Below are positions 36,484-46,355 of a stretch of 64,000 nucleotides of DNA, one piece after another. Source of the DNA: Paraburkholderia phenazinium (lineage in GTDB: Bacteria; Pseudomonadota; Gammaproteobacteria; Burkholderiales; Burkholderiaceae); the NCBI RefSeq assembly GCF_900142845.1, contig NZ_FSRU01000002.1:3286001-3350000 (forward strand). Reading direction: 5' to 3'. The first letter of the stretch is position 1. Each line of letters starts with the position of its first letter. The translations under genes and the position numbers were made by a program. Under the pieces are notes generated by a model. The model saw only the letters and a list, made by a program, of their open reading frames with translations. It was not told the origin of the DNA and did not search any database.

Positions 36484-37047
36484 ATGGCCACTAAAAGCGT
36501 AATTCTCGAAGTCAGGGAAATCACCCTGGCGATCGAACTGATCGAACTCGGCGCGCGCCTGCAATTGCTCGAGGCCGAGACGAGCCTGTCGCGCGACCGG
36601 CTGATCAAGCTGTACAAGGAATTGAAGGGGGTCTCGCCGCCCAAGGGCATGCTGCCGTTCTCGACGGACTGGTTCATGACCTGGCAGCCGAATTTCCATT
36701 CCTCGCTGTTCTACAACATCTACCGCTTCATGGCCGACCACGGCGGCTGCGAGACGATCCAGTCGATCGTCAAGAGCTACCGGCTCTACCAGGAACACGT
36801 CAAGCTGCACGACGACGAACCGGTGCTCAGCCTGACCCGGGCGTGGACCCTCGTGCGCTTTTTCGACTCCGGCATGCTGCAGATGACGCCGTGCTGCCGC
36901 TGCGGCGGCCACTTCGTCGCGCATGCGCACGACCCGCAGCACGCCTTTGTCTGCGGACTGTGCCAGCCGCCCTCCCGCGCCGGTAAGACAAAGAAAGTTG
37001 CCGAAGCGAAGGTGCGCGCGAGCCAGCTCGCCGAACTGGAGCTTTGA
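36484..37047 (+). CDS. flhC: Flagellar master regulator subunit FlhC
   Basis: 187 residues if started at the ATG at 36484, which aligns with the usual FlhC start (MATKSVILEVREITLAIELI); ATGs at 36445 and 36466 are in frame. The helical LIELGARLQLLEAETSLSRDRLIKLYKELKG and the zinc-binding cysteines CCRCGG and FVCGLC are diagnostic. FlhC contacts DNA in the FlhD4C2 complex. The C-terminal 25 residues are basic. Followed by a GC-rich hairpin. Confidence 0.94.
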   Translation: MATKSVILEVREITLAIELIELGARLQLLEAETSLSRDRLIKLYKELKGVSPPKGMLPFSTDWFMTWQPNFHSSLFYNIYRFMADHGGCETIQSIVKSYRLYQEHVKLHDDEPVLSLTRAWTLVRFFDSGMLQMTPCCRCGGHFVAHAHDPQHAFVCGLCQPPSRAGKTKKVAEAKVRASQLAELEL

Positions 37048-37050
37048 GCC

Positions 37051-37074
37051 GCGGGGCGGGCACGCCCGCCCCGC
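37051..37074 (+). terminator. GC-rich hairpin after flhC
   Basis: GCGGGGCGGG, loop CACG, CCCGCCCCGC: a perfect 10-bp stem starting three bases after the flhC stop. There is no U-tract, so it may act as a Rho-independent pause or protect the flhDC mRNA 3' end. Confidence 0.5.
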
Positions 37075-37154
37075 TTGCAGCGCAGCCCGGCGCCCCGGCT
37101 GGGCCTCTACCGCGTGCCTGTGGTTTACACCGGCTCTCCAACTTGCTTTTCCAC

Positions 37155-37181
37155 CAAAGTTTTCCGCTCCGTTGCCGTAAA
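37155..37181 (+). promoter_or_regulatory. Sigma-28 (FliA) promoter of motAB-che operon
   Basis: CAAAGTTT, exactly 11 bases, then GCCGTAAA. It matches TAAAGTTT-N11-GCCGATAA at 13 of 16 positions with the correct spacing and lies 45 bases before the motA GTG. It makes motA and the genes behind it class III. Confidence 0.85.
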
Positions 37182-37226
37182 CCAGTTTAACGACGGTCTC
37201 CGTCGCTTCCTTGTGAGGGCTCGGCT

Positions 37227-38087
37227 GTGCTGATTTTCGTGGGAACACTCGTGACGCTGTTGTCCGTTTTCGGCGGTTATGCGCTGGAAGGCGGTCATTT
37301 GGGCGCGCTGCTTCAGCCAGTCGAATTGCTGATGATCGGGGGCGCCGGCGTCGGCGCGTTCGTTCTCGGCAACGGGATGAAAACCATCAAGGCGACGCTG
37401 GGCGTGCTTCCGACCCTGTTCAAGGGGTCTAAATACAACAAGGATGTCTACATGGAGCTGATGGCGCTCCTGTACGTCCTGCTGGCCAAGGCGCGCAAGG
37501 AAGGCACGCTGACGCTCGAAGCCGACATCGACGATCCGTCGAAGAGCCCGATCTTCACCCAGTATCCGAAGATCCTCGCCGACAAACACATCATCGAGTT
37601 TCTGACCGACTACCTGCGTCTGATGGTCGGCGGCAACATGAACGCTTTCGAAATCGAAAGCCTGATGGACGAGGAAATCGAAACCCATCACACCGAGGGC
37701 GAAGCCCCGGCGCATGCGCTCGCCAAGGTCGGCGACGCGATGCCGGCGTTCGGCATCGTGGCGGCGGTGATGGGCGTGGTGCATACCATGGCCTCCGCCG
37801 ACAAGCCGCCTGCGGTGCTCGGCGAGATGATCGCCCAGGCGCTGGTCGGCACCTTCCTCGGCATTCTGCTTTCGTATGGTCTGATCGGGCCGCTCTCGAG
37901 CGTCGCGGAACAGCGCGTCGCCGAGTCGACCAAGATGTTCCAGTGCATCAAGGTGACGATCCTCGCGAGCCTGAATGGCTATGCGCCCGCGATCGCCGTC
38001 GAATTCGGCCGCAAGGTGCTCTTCTCGACTGAACGCCCGTCGTTCAGCGAGCTGGAAGAGCACGTGCGCCGGGTGAAAGCCAAGTAA
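37227..38087 (+). CDS. motA: Flagellar stator protein MotA
   Basis: A 286-residue inner-membrane protein starting with GTG (MLIFVGTLVTLLSVFGGYALEGGH), preceded by TGAGGGCT. There are four transmembrane segments (about 1-20, 30-50, 170-190 and 203-223) and a large cytoplasmic loop (about 60-165) containing the charged residues that contact FliG. Conserved proline-containing PAFGIVAAVMGVVHTM and LGEMIAQALVGTFLGILLSYGL are diagnostic. With MotB it forms the proton-driven stator. It is separated by 24 bases from motB. Confidence 0.97.
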   Translation: MLIFVGTLVTLLSVFGGYALEGGHLGALLQPVELLMIGGAGVGAFVLGNGMKTIKATLGVLPTLFKGSKYNKDVYMELMALLYVLLAKARKEGTLTLEADIDDPSKSPIFTQYPKILADKHIIEFLTDYLRLMVGGNMNAFEIESLMDEEIETHHTEGEAPAHALAKVGDAMPAFGIVAAVMGVVHTMASADKPPAVLGEMIAQALVGTFLGILLSYGLIGPLSSVAEQRVAESTKMFQCIKVTILASLNGYAPAIAVEFGRKVLFSTERPSFSELEEHVRRVKAK

Positions 38088-38111
38088 CCGCACAGGCCAG
38101 GGACCGGATCG

Positions 38112-39119
38112 ATGAGCAAGGACAAAGACCGCGCGATTGTCGTCAAGCGCGCCGCGCCGAAGAAGGCGGGCCATCACGGCGGAGCGTGGAAGCTCGCCTA
38201 CGCGGACTTCATGACCGCGATGATGGCGTTCTTCCTGCTGATGTGGCTGCTCAGCTCGGCGACCACCGTGCAGTTGCGCGGCATTGCCGACTACTTCAAC
38301 CAGCCGCTGAAGATCACGCTGTGGGGCGGCGACCGCAGCGCCGAGGATTCGAGCATCCTGAAGGGCGGCGGACGCGATATCTCGACGGATCAGCAGGGCA
38401 TCACGCGCCAGAGCGACGGTTCGATGAATCGCGCCGAGCGTACCGCCGCGCACAACGACGAAGACGCCGTGAAGCAGATGCAAGGCGAGCTCGAGCGCCA
38501 GGAACAGGTCCGCCTGCACGACCTGCAGATCAAGCTGATGGCCGCGATCGAAGCGAACCCGGTCCTGCGCCAGTTCAAGCAGCAGATCCGCATCGATTCG
38601 ACCTTGACGGGGCTGCGCATCGAGATCGTGGACTCGCAGAAGCGGCCCATGTTCGACACCGCCAGCGACGAGGTCCAGCCGTACATGCGCGACATCCTGC
38701 GCGAAATCGGTCACACGCTGAACGACGTGCCGAACCGCATCATCGTGCAAGGCCACACCGACGCCGTGCAGTACGCCGGCGGCGAAAAGGGTTACAGCAA
38801 CTGGGAGCTGTCGGCAGACCGCGCGAACGCGTCGCGCCGCGAGCTGATTGCGGGCGGCATGGACGAATCGAAGGTGATGCGCGTGATCGGCATGGCGTCG
38901 TCGCAGAACCTGAACAAGACCGATCCGCTCGACCCGGAGAACCGTCGTATCAGCATTCTCGTCCTGAACAAGAAGTCGGAGGACGCGATGATGCACGACG
39001 ATTCGACCACGACGACCTTGTCGGACGACGCAGCGGGCTCGGCACAACAGCCGCTGCTGCAGCAAATTGCGCAACCGGTGACGGTTGCTCCAAAGGCGCC
39101 CGGCGTGGCGCCGAAGTGA
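38112..39119 (+). CDS. motB: Flagellar stator protein MotB
   Basis: 335 residues. A short basic cytoplasmic N-terminus, then a single transmembrane helix starting WKLAYADFMTAMMAFFLLMW with the proton-carrying Asp32, then a plug and linker, and a C-terminal OmpA-like peptidoglycan-binding domain (about 165-285; IVQGHTDAVQYAG, NWELSADRANASRRELI, PENRRISILVL). It anchors the stator to the cell wall. The last 45 residues after the OmpA domain are a polar, Pro/Ala/Gln-rich tail. It is co-transcribed with motA. Confidence 0.97.
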   Translation: MSKDKDRAIVVKRAAPKKAGHHGGAWKLAYADFMTAMMAFFLLMWLLSSATTVQLRGIADYFNQPLKITLWGGDRSAEDSSILKGGGRDISTDQQGITRQSDGSMNRAERTAAHNDEDAVKQMQGELERQEQVRLHDLQIKLMAAIEANPVLRQFKQQIRIDSTLTGLRIEIVDSQKRPMFDTASDEVQPYMRDILREIGHTLNDVPNRIIVQGHTDAVQYAGGEKGYSNWELSADRANASRRELIAGGMDESKVMRVIGMASSQNLNKTDPLDPENRRISILVLNKKSEDAMMHDDSTTTTLSDDAAGSAQQPLLQQIAQPVTVAPKAPGVAPK

Positions 39120-39198
39120 AGGACATGATCGCCCGGCCCGCGCAGCCGCTCACGCGGCGCGCAGCCGGGCGATCCATAGTGAGCGCAGCGAGGTTTTA

Positions 39199-39576
39199 AT
39201 GATCAGGCACATTCTGGCAATCGACGACTCGGCAGCGATGCGGCAGATTCTCTCCGCGACGCTGACGACAGCCGGCTATCAGGTGACGCTCGCGGCCGAC
39301 GGCGAAGAGGGTCTGGAGAATGCGCTGGCGACGCCGTTCGACCTCGTGCTGACGGATCAGCATATGCCGGGCAAGACCGGTCTCGATCTGATCGCGGCGC
39401 TGCGCGGCAACCCGGCCTATCAGGTGACGCCAATCCTCGTCCTCACGACGGAATCCGGCGAACCCTTCAAGGCGGCGGCGCGAGCGGCGGGGGCGACGGG
39501 CTGGATCGAAAAGCCGCTCGACCCCGACATGCTGACCGAACTGGTCGCAGCGCTGGCCGAGTCAGGTAACGCCTGA
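39199..39576 (+). CDS. CheY-like response regulator
   Basis: A 125-residue single receiver domain starting MIRHILAIDDSAAMRQILS. The phosphoacceptor is Asp53 in LVLTDQHMPGKTG, the acidic pair is D9/D10, the Thr switch is in ILVLTTES and the Lys in WIEKPLDPD. It differs from the second CheY in this window in the DQHMPGKTG loop, typical of the CheY paralogue encoded just before cheA in Burkholderia. It may act as a phosphate sink or signal to a different output. It lies 79 bases before cheA. Confidence 0.9.
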   Translation: MIRHILAIDDSAAMRQILSATLTTAGYQVTLAADGEEGLENALATPFDLVLTDQHMPGKTGLDLIAALRGNPAYQVTPILVLTTESGEPFKAAARAAGATGWIEKPLDPDMLTELVAALAESGNA

Positions 39577-39654
39577 ACTCATCCACCATTTACAGAAGCA
39601 TAGAAGCGGCACGGCAGCCAAAGCCTAGACAGGATCTCTCGCGGTGACCCAGGC

Positions 39655-41919
39655 ATGACACTCGACATCACTCAGTTCTATCAGACGTTCTTCGACGAAG
39701 CGGACGAACTGCTCGCGCAGATGGAGCAGTTGCTGCTCAATCTGGACATCGGCCATCCCGATCCGGAAGACCTCGCGGCCATTTTCCGCGCGGCCCACTC
39801 GATCAAGGGCGGTGCGGCGACGTTCGGTTTCACCGCGCTGACCGAAACGACCCACATTCTCGAATCGCTGCTCGATCGCGCGCGCAATAACGAACTCGTG
39901 CTGCGCAAGGACATGATCGACACGTTCCTCGAAACCAAGGACGTACTGTCCGGCCAGCTCGCGGACTACCGCGCGAGCGCCGAGCCGGATGCGGCTGTGG
40001 CGAAGGCGATTTGCGCCAAGCTCGACCAGCTCTATAAGGAAAGCCTGGGACAACCGGCTGCCGCCACACCGGCTCCGGTCGAAGCCAGCGCACCGGCGCC
40101 GGCCGCGTCCGCCGCCGACGAAGGACATCCGCCCGAACACGTCGTGCAGCAGGCTGTCGAGGCTGCCGGCGAACTGGCGGGCAACGAACCGGCACAGACC
40201 GGCGCAGCAACAAGCGGGACCGCCGGCGCAGAGGGCGGCCCGCATCTGAAAATCACGCTACGGGGTGTAGGTGAGAAGGACCAGGAACTGCTGGCCGAAG
40301 AGCTCGGCAACCTGGGGCATATCGTTGGGCAGGTCAAGGCAGGCGGCGATCTGACGCTGTGGCTGCAGACCGATGTCACGTCCGACGACATTATCGCCGT
40401 GTGCTGTTTCGTGATCGACGACAGTCAGATCCTGATCGGCCGCGGCACCGCACCGGCGGATGAATCGCAGCAAGGCGAACCTGGAACGCCTGCCGCTGCG
40501 GAGCATGCTCCGGCGCCTGCACCGGCACCGGCCCCCGCGCCGGTTGCCGCGCCGCAGGCAAGCGTTGCAGCACCGTCGCACGAACTGTTCAGCGCGCCGG
40601 CGGCCACGCCGGCGCCGCCGCCTGCTCCCGCGCCCACGGCCGTTGCACCGGCGCCGGCGCCCGCCGCAGCGCCGGCCGCGGCCGGCGGCGAGAACGACCG
40701 CAAGGCGCGCCCGGCTGCGGCCGGTGCGGCCGAAGGCAGTTCGATCCGCGTCGGCGTCGAGAAGGTCGATCAGCTGATCAACCTCGTCGGCGAACTGGTG
40801 ATCACGCAGGCCATGCTGGCCGAGACCACCAGCACCTTCGATCCGGCCTTGCACGACCGCCTTTTCAACGGCATGGCGCAACTGGAGCGCAATGCCCGCG
40901 ATCTGCAGGAAGCGGTGATGTCGATCCGCATGATGCCGATGGATTACGTCTTCAGCCGCTTCCCGCGTCTGGTGCGCGATCTGGCGGCGAAGCTCGGCAA
41001 GGAGGTCGAACTGGTCACCTTCGGTCAGGCGACCGAACTCGACAAGAGCCTCATCGAGCGGATCATCGACCCGCTCACCCACCTCGTACGCAACTCGCTC
41101 GACCACGGTATCGAAACCGTGGAAGCGCGCCGCGCCGCAGGCAAGGATTCGACCGGCCAGCTGGTGCTGTCGGCAGCGCATCACGGCGGCAACATCGTCA
41201 TCGAAGTGAGCGACGACGGCGCCGGTCTGCGCCGCGACAAGATTCTCGCGAAGGCGGCCAAGCAGGGCATGCAGGTCAGCGAAAGCATGACCGACGACGA
41301 GGTCTGGAACCTGATCTTCCTGCCGGGCTTCTCGACCGCCGAGCAGGTGACCGACGTGTCGGGCCGCGGCGTCGGCATGGATGTGGTGAAGCGCAACATC
41401 CAGTCGATGGGCGGCCACGTCGAAATCAGCTCGCAGGCAGGCAAGGGCAGCACCACGCGCATCGTCTTGCCGCTCACGCTGGCGATTCTCGACGGCATGT
41501 CGGTGAAGGTCGGCAACGAAATCTTCATTCTGCCGCTGAACTTCGTGATGGAGTCGCTGCAGCCGCAAGCCGAAGACATCTACACGGTGGCCAACGGCGA
41601 GCGGGTGGTGCGGGTGCGCGGCGAATACTTGCCGCTCGTCGCGCTGCATGAAGTGTTCTCGGTGGAGGACGCCAAGTCGGAACCGACCCAGGGCATCGTC
41701 ACCATCATGCAGACCGAAGGACGGCGCTTCGCCATGCTGATCGACGAACTGGTCGGCCAGCAGCAGGTGGTCGTGAAGAATCTGGAAACGAATTACCGCA
41801 AGGTGCACGGCATTTCCGCCGCGACCATCCTCGGCGACGGCAGTGTCGCGCTGATCGTGGACGTGGCGGCGCTGAACCGCGAGACGCGCAATGCGCACGG
41901 CGCAATGAGCCTCGCTTAA
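39655..41919 (+). CDS. cheA: Chemotaxis histidine kinase CheA
   Basis: A 754-residue kinase with Hpt domain first (phosphorylated His48 in [17 protein letters not shown]), a P2-like region (about 195-270), very long Ala/Pro-rich linkers (about 125-170 and 275-360), dimerisation helices ([24 protein letters not shown]), an ATPase domain with N box [13 protein letters not shown]1 EVSDDGAGL and G2 [12 protein letters not shown], and a C-terminal CheW-like P5. It transfers phosphate from receptor-coupled signals to CheY and CheB. Longer than the E. coli protein (654) mainly because of the linkers. Confidence 0.97.
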   Translation: MTLDITQFYQTFFDEADELLAQMEQLLLNLDIGHPDPEDLAAIFRAAHSIKGGAATFGFTALTETTHILESLLDRARNNELVLRKDMIDTFLETKDVLSGQLADYRASAEPDAAVAKAICAKLDQLYKESLGQPAAATPAPVEASAPAPAASAADEGHPPEHVVQQAVEAAGELAGNEPAQTGAATSGTAGAEGGPHLKITLRGVGEKDQELLAEELGNLGHIVGQVKAGGDLTLWLQTDVTSDDIIAVCCFVIDDSQILIGRGTAPADESQQGEPGTPAAAEHAPAPAPAPAPAPVAAPQASVAAPSHELFSAPAATPAPPPAPAPTAVAPAPAPAAAPAAAGGENDRKARPAAAGAAEGSSIRVGVEKVDQLINLVGELVITQAMLAETTSTFDPALHDRLFNGMAQLERNARDLQEAVMSIRMMPMDYVFSRFPRLVRDLAAKLGKEVELVTFGQATELDKSLIERIIDPLTHLVRNSLDHGIETVEARRAAGKDSTGQLVLSAAHHGGNIVIEVSDDGAGLRRDKILAKAAKQGMQVSESMTDDEVWNLIFLPGFSTAEQVTDVSGRGVGMDVVKRNIQSMGGHVEISSQAGKGSTTRIVLPLTLAILDGMSVKVGNEIFILPLNFVMESLQPQAEDIYTVANGERVVRVRGEYLPLVALHEVFSVEDAKSEPTQGIVTIMQTEGRRFAMLIDELVGQQQVVVKNLETNYRKVHGISAATILGDGSVALIVDVAALNRETRNAHGAMSLA

Positions 41920-41983
41920 GCCGCGCGCAAGCTCGGGCAACTTTTTACTTAACTTATTTCATCCCAACCGTTTGGGGGCTAAC

Positions 41984-42499
41984 GTGGCAGAAGTCCAATC
42001 CATCAATTCGAGCGTCGGCCGCCGCGATGCGCTGCAGGCAGATGCCGGCGGTCAGGAATTTCTCGTCTTCACGCTCGGCGCGGAAGAGTACGGCATCGAC
42101 ATTCTCAAGGTGCAGGAAATCCGCGGCTACGACAGCGTGACGCGCATCGCCAACGCACCGGATTTCATCAAGGGCGTGATCAATCTGCGCGGCATCATCG
42201 TGCCGATCGTGGACATGCGCATCAAGTTTCATCTGGGCCGGGTCGAGTACGACCACCAGACCGTCGTGATCATCCTGAACGTCGCGCATCGCGTGGTCGG
42301 CATGGTGGTGGACGGCGTGTCGGACGTGCTGACGCTGCAGATGGACCAGATCATGCCGGCGCCGGAATTCGGCGCCACGCTCACCACCGAGTACCTGACG
42401 GGTCTCGGCACGGTCGACGGCCGCATGCTGATCCTGATGGACATCGAAAAGCTGATGACCAGCCGCGAAATGGCGCTGATCGAGTCGCTCGGCGGCTAA
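41984..42499 (+). CDS. cheW: Chemotaxis coupling protein CheW
   Basis: 171 residues from a GTG at 41984 ([15 protein letters not shown]) with GGGGGCTAAC immediately upstream; a TTG at 41972 is the other in-frame option. The CheW fold is clear: [47 protein letters not shown] and [12 protein letters not shown]. It links receptors to CheA in the signalling array. It is encoded between cheA and the MCP gene, within one operon. Confidence 0.97.
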   Translation: MAEVQSINSSVGRRDALQADAGGQEFLVFTLGAEEYGIDILKVQEIRGYDSVTRIANAPDFIKGVINLRGIIVPIVDMRIKFHLGRVEYDHQTVVIILNVAHRVVGMVVDGVSDVLTLQMDQIMPAPEFGATLTTEYLTGLGTVDGRMLILMDIEKLMTSREMALIESLGG

Positions 42500-42541
42500 A
42501 GCCGCCAGCGTGCACATGACGGGACAACAGGGAGCATCAAG

Positions 42542-44422
42542 ATGCTAAGCAGGTGGTCGATTCGTACATCGTTGACCATGGTCGGGATCGTGCTGGCCGC
42601 GCTGACGATCGTGGTCGGCGCACTCGGCCTCACCGCGCTCAATCGCGCCAGCCAGTCGCTCGACGGGATTGCACGCGGCGATCTGGTGGCCATTCATGCG
42701 CTCGACGATGCGTCGGCGTACCTGTTGCGCTCGCGCGTCGCCATCGACCGGTACAACACGCTGATCGCCGCCGGCAAGGCCGACGAAGCGAAGACGGTGC
42801 TGGACCGGGGGCAGGAACTGCTCGGCAAGGGTAACGAGAGCTGGCAGACGTTTGTGGATGCGCCGAAGGCCGGCATCGACCAGGCTCTGCTCGACGATCT
42901 GTTGGCGCGCCGCGCGACGGTGATGAACGACGGCGTCAATCCGGAATTCGCGGCGCTGCACGCGGGCGACTCAGCCGCTTTTCACGCGATTGCCGACACT
43001 AAGATTAGCCCGCTCTTCATTGCCTACGACACGTCCGCTTCGGCGGTGGTGAAGGCCTTGCAGCAGCGCGCGGCCGATCAGCAGACGGCGGCGCAGTCGA
43101 ACGTCACGCTGATGACCTCGCTGATCGTCGCGGTGGGCGTGTTCGCGCTGGTGATGGTGGTGCTGATCCGCTTCGCGCTGCGCGGCCTGATCGTGCAGCC
43201 GCTCAACGACGCCACCGAATGCTTCGAGCGGATCGCCGCGGGCGACCTGACGCATCCGGTGAACGTGTTCAGCACCAACGAAATCGGTCGCCTGTTCCGC
43301 AGCATCAAACAGATGCAGGACAGCCTCTCGACGATGGTGAAAGCGGTCCACACCAGCACCGAATCGATCGACACCGGCGCACGCGAGATCTCGATGGGCA
43401 ACACCGATCTGTCGCAGCGTACCGAGCAGCAGGCCGCTTCGCTGCAGCAGACCGCCTCGAGCATGGAGCAACTGACCGGCACCGTGCGGCAGAACGCCGA
43501 GAACGCGCGCCAGGCGAGCCAGCTCGCGGTCAACGCGTCGGACATCGCCACGCGCGGCGGCGACGTGGTGGGCCAGGTCGTGCATACGATGCAGGACATC
43601 GCCACAAGCTCGAACAAGGTGGTGGACATCATCGGCGTGATCGAAGGCATCGCGTTCCAGACCAACATCCTCGCGCTGAATGCGGCGGTGGAAGCGGCGC
43701 GCGCCGGCGAACAGGGCCGCGGCTTTGCGGTGGTGGCCGGCGAAGTGCGCAGTCTCGCGCAGCGCAGCGCCAGTGCGGCGAAGGAAATCAAGGAGCTGAT
43801 CGGCGACTCGGTGGACAAGGTGCAAAGCGGCTCGGTGCTGGTGGGCCGGGCAGGCACGACGATGGAAGAGATCGTCCAGGCCGTGCGCCGCGTGACCGAC
43901 ATCATGGGTGAGATCAGCGCGGCCTCGGAAGAGCAGTCGACCGGCATCGAACAGGTCAACCGCGCCGTGGTGCAGATGGACGAAGTCACGCAGCAGAATG
44001 CGGCGCTCGTCGAAGAAGCGGCCGCCGCGGCGGCTTCGCTCGAAGAGCAGACGCGTCAGTTGCAAACGGTGGTGGGCGGCTGGCGCGTGGAAGGCGGTCA
44101 GCGTGCGGCTCCGGTTTCGGCTTCTGCTACGCGCGGCAGCACGTCTGCGGCGCGCAGCAAGAGCGTGTCGCGTGCATCCACTGCGGCGGCGCCGAAAGCA
44201 GCAGCTACGCCGGCAAATGCAGCGGCCCATGCAGCGGCTCAACCCGCGGCCCATGCGGCAGCACCGGCTGCGCCGAAACAGGACGCAGCACGTACGGCCG
44301 CGCCGGCGCGCACCGAACCGGCGCTCAAACCCAGATCGTCGGCCGGCGCCGAACCGACCGTGCGCCCGGCTGCGGCAGGCGCAGCGGCGGTCGGCTCGGA
44401 CGCGGACTGGGAAACGTTTTAA
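42542..44422 (+). CDS. Methyl-accepting chemotaxis protein with CheR/CheB-tethering pentapeptide
   Basis: A 626-residue receptor. TM1 about residues 10-32, a periplasmic four-helix-type ligand domain (about 35-185), TM2 about 188-212, HAMP ([24 protein letters not shown]), and a cytoplasmic coiled coil with the hairpin tip [25 protein letters not shown]... flanked by methylation helices. After residue about 515 comes a 100-residue Ala/Pro/Ser linker, ending in the exact C-terminal pentapeptide DWETF, the tether for CheR and CheB in Tar/Tsr-type receptors. The ligand is unknown. It sits in the che operon. Confidence 0.95.
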   Translation: MLSRWSIRTSLTMVGIVLAALTIVVGALGLTALNRASQSLDGIARGDLVAIHALDDASAYLLRSRVAIDRYNTLIAAGKADEAKTVLDRGQELLGKGNESWQTFVDAPKAGIDQALLDDLLARRATVMNDGVNPEFAALHAGDSAAFHAIADTKISPLFIAYDTSASAVVKALQQRAADQQTAAQSNVTLMTSLIVAVGVFALVMVVLIRFALRGLIVQPLNDATECFERIAAGDLTHPVNVFSTNEIGRLFRSIKQMQDSLSTMVKAVHTSTESIDTGAREISMGNTDLSQRTEQQAASLQQTASSMEQLTGTVRQNAENARQASQLAVNASDIATRGGDVVGQVVHTMQDIATSSNKVVDIIGVIEGIAFQTNILALNAAVEAARAGEQGRGFAVVAGEVRSLAQRSASAAKEIKELIGDSVDKVQSGSVLVGRAGTTMEEIVQAVRRVTDIMGEISAASEEQSTGIEQVNRAVVQMDEVTQQNAALVEEAAAAAASLEEQTRQLQTVVGGWRVEGGQRAAPVSASATRGSTSAARSKSVSRASTAAAPKAAATPANAAAHAAAQPAAHAAAPAAPKQDAARTAAPARTEPALKPRSSAGAEPTVRPAAAGAAAVGSDADWETF

Positions 44423-44438
44423 GGAATGGCAAGCAGAT

Positions 44439-44615
44439 ATGCAGGCTTTCGGCACCTCGCCCCGCCATGGGCGATTCATTGAAGGACGCTCACAAGGCGT
44501 GCTTCGTGCCGTCGGCCGGTTGGACACCGAGCTGGAAAAAATCGCGGGCGGGCGCGACCCCGCGATGCAAGTCCCTGCTGGGGACGCTTCGTATCGCAAG
44601 CAGGAAACCTCATGA
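44439..44615 (+). CDS. Possible 58-residue small protein coupled to cheR
   Basis: A short frame from the ATG at 44439 ends in a TGA at 44613-44615 that overlaps the cheR start (ATGATG at 44612). It fills the otherwise unexplained 189-base gap between the MCP gene and cheR. Its start follows the MCP stop by 16 bases with a distant AAGGA. The product has a basic N-terminus and a helical LRAVGRLDTELEKIAGG core. No family is recognised. It may be a real microprotein, a translational coupling device, or chance. Confidence 0.35.
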   Translation: MQAFGTSPRHGRFIEGRSQGVLRAVGRLDTELEKIAGGRDPAMQVPAGDASYRKQETS

Positions 44616-45562
44616 TGGCAACGCGCGCACAGCTTCGCCCCGACAAGGTGGAACCGGCCAAGGCCGGCGACCAGGGGCGTGATTTCGAATTCACTTCGGC
44701 GGACTTCGCTCGCATACGCGAGCTGATCCATCGCGGTGCCGGCATCTCGCTGTCGGACCACAAGCGCGACATGGCCTACAGCCGGCTCGCGCGGCGCCTG
44801 CGTGCACGAGGCCTCGACAGCTTCCGCGAATACCTCGACCTGCTCGAGTCGGAAAACGATCCGGCCGAGTGGGAGGCCTTCACCAACGCGCTGACCACCA
44901 ACCTGACCGCGTTCTTTCGCGAGGCGCACCACTTCCCGATTCTCGCGGAGTTCGTCGCGAAACGGCCGGCGCCGGTCTCGGTGTGGTGCTCGGCGGCGTC
45001 AACCGGCGAAGAGCCGTATTCGATCGCGATGACGCTGATCGAAGCGCTCGGCGACAGCGCCGCGCGCCAGGCCACCGTGCTTGCCACCGACATCGACACC
45101 CAGGTGCTCGCCAAAGGCGAGGCCGGCATGTACCAGTTCGACCAGGTCAAGCATCTGTCGCAGGAGCGGCTCAAGCGCTTTTTCCTGAAGGGCACCGGCG
45201 CGCATGCGGGGATGGTGAAAGTGCGTCCCGAAGTGCGCGCCATGATCCGCTTCCAGCAACTGAATCTGACCGATCGCGATTACGCGTTGCGCTCGCAGTT
45301 CGACGCGATTTTCTGCCGCAACGTGATGATCTATTTCGACAAGCCGACCCAGGCGCAGGTGCTGTCGCGCTTCGATCCGCTGATGAAGCCGGGCGGCCTG
45401 CTGTTTGCCGGCCACTCGGAGAACTTCACTTACGTCACGCAGTCGTTCCGCCTGCGTGGCCAGACCGTCTACGAACTGACTCGCGACGGCGGCGGCGCAC
45501 GCGCCCCGCAACGCAGCCAGACCCAACCGGCCCATTCGTCGACTAGCGGGGTGAGCGTATGA
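44612..45562 (+). CDS. cheR: Chemotaxis protein methyltransferase CheR
   Basis: A 316-residue protein. The N-terminal helical domain ([35 protein letters not shown]) is followed by the SAM-binding catalytic domain with [37 protein letters not shown] and [14 protein letters not shown]. It methylates glutamates of chemoreceptors, and the receptor gene in this operon carries the pentapeptide that docks it. The start is ATGATG, overlapping the stop of the small upstream frame; its own stop overlaps cheD (ATGA). Confidence 0.97.
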   Translation: MMATRAQLRPDKVEPAKAGDQGRDFEFTSADFARIRELIHRGAGISLSDHKRDMAYSRLARRLRARGLDSFREYLDLLESENDPAEWEAFTNALTTNLTAFFREAHHFPILAEFVAKRPAPVSVWCSAASTGEEPYSIAMTLIEALGDSAARQATVLATDIDTQVLAKGEAGMYQFDQVKHLSQERLKRFFLKGTGAHAGMVKVRPEVRAMIRFQQLNLTDRDYALRSQFDAIFCRNVMIYFDKPTQAQVLSRFDPLMKPGGLLFAGHSENFTYVTQSFRLRGQTVYELTRDGGGARAPQRSQTQPAHSSTSGVSV

Positions 45563-46350
45563 GCAGCGCTCTGCCGATTGCCACCAATCTGTATTTCGAC
45601 AACCACTTCAAGCGCCCCGGCGTGAAGCTGTTGCCGAACGAGTTCTATACGACGAACGAAGACATGGTGCTGGTCACCGTGCTCGGTTCGTGCGTGGCGG
45701 CCTGCATTCAGGACCGCACGGCGGGCATCGGCGGCATGAATCACTTCATGCTGCCCGACGACGGCGCCGACGTCGGCCAGGCGGCCTCGGACTCGATGCG
45801 CTACGGCGCCTACGCGATGGAAGTGCTGATCAACGAGCTCATCAAGGCGGGTGGCCGGCGCGAACGCTTCGAGGCCAAGGTGTTCGGCGGCGCGGCGGTG
45901 CTGGCGGGCATGACGACGATGAACATCGGCGACCGCAACTCCGAATTCGTGCGCCGTTATCTGGCGCTGGAAAAAATCCGCATCACCGCCGAGGACCTGC
46001 AGGGCGGTCATCCGCGCAAGGTGGCCTTCATGCCGCGCACCGGCCAGGTGATGGTGAAAAAGTTGCGTCTGCAGCAGGAAGCAGGCGTGGCCGAGCGCGA
46101 ACAGGCGCTCGCACGGCAAACCTCCGAACAGCGGGCCGAACGGCTCGCGCGGGCCCGGGAACGGGTCGAGTTGTTCGCCGCGCCGGCTACCCAGGCTGGG
46201 CGGCCACGTGTCGAACTGTTTGGCGCAGGCTCGACCGCGAATGCAGGATCAGGGACGAGCGCCGCTGCTGCCAAGCCGCGCATCGAGCTATTTGGCGCGA
46301 GCCCGCGCCCGATTAATTCAAACAACGCCAGAACCGCAGAGGAGGCGTGA
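45559..46350 (+). CDS. cheD: Receptor deamidase CheD with repetitive C-terminal tail
   Basis: A 263-residue protein. The core (1-170) has the catalytic Cys45 in [13 protein letters not shown] and His62 in GGMNHFMLP, with [12 protein letters not shown]. CheD deamidates receptor glutamines and can bind CheC-type phosphatases. Beyond the core is a charged helix (about 172-200), then a tail with three copies of a short motif: ERVELFAA (201-208), RPRVELFGA (215-223) and KPRIELFGA (239-247), separated by Ala/Gly/Thr linkers. The tail is not needed for the known fold. It overlaps cheR (ATGA) and cheB follows at once. Confidence 0.95.
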   Translation: MSSALPIATNLYFDNHFKRPGVKLLPNEFYTTNEDMVLVTVLGSCVAACIQDRTAGIGGMNHFMLPDDGADVGQAASDSMRYGAYAMEVLINELIKAGGRRERFEAKVFGGAAVLAGMTTMNIGDRNSEFVRRYLALEKIRITAEDLQGGHPRKVAFMPRTGQVMVKKLRLQQEAGVAEREQALARQTSEQRAERLARARERVELFAAPATQAGRPRVELFGAGSTANAGSGTSAAAAKPRIELFGASPRPINSNNARTAEEA

Positions 46351-46355
46351 GAGCT

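Noticed and set aside
37125..39074. 649-residue open frame on the minus strand opposite motA and motB
   Set aside because: High GC coding regions produce long open frames on the opposite strand. The plus frame encodes clear MotA and MotB; this one is Arg/His/Val-rich with no family.
40258..41940. 560-residue minus-strand frame opposite cheA
   Set aside because: Shadow of cheA with repetitive Arg/Gly composition.
43908..44615. 235-residue plus frame overlapping the MCP gene, ending at cheR
   Set aside because: Its first three quarters is an out-of-frame shadow of the MCP linker. Only the last 58 codons were kept as a possible separate small gene.
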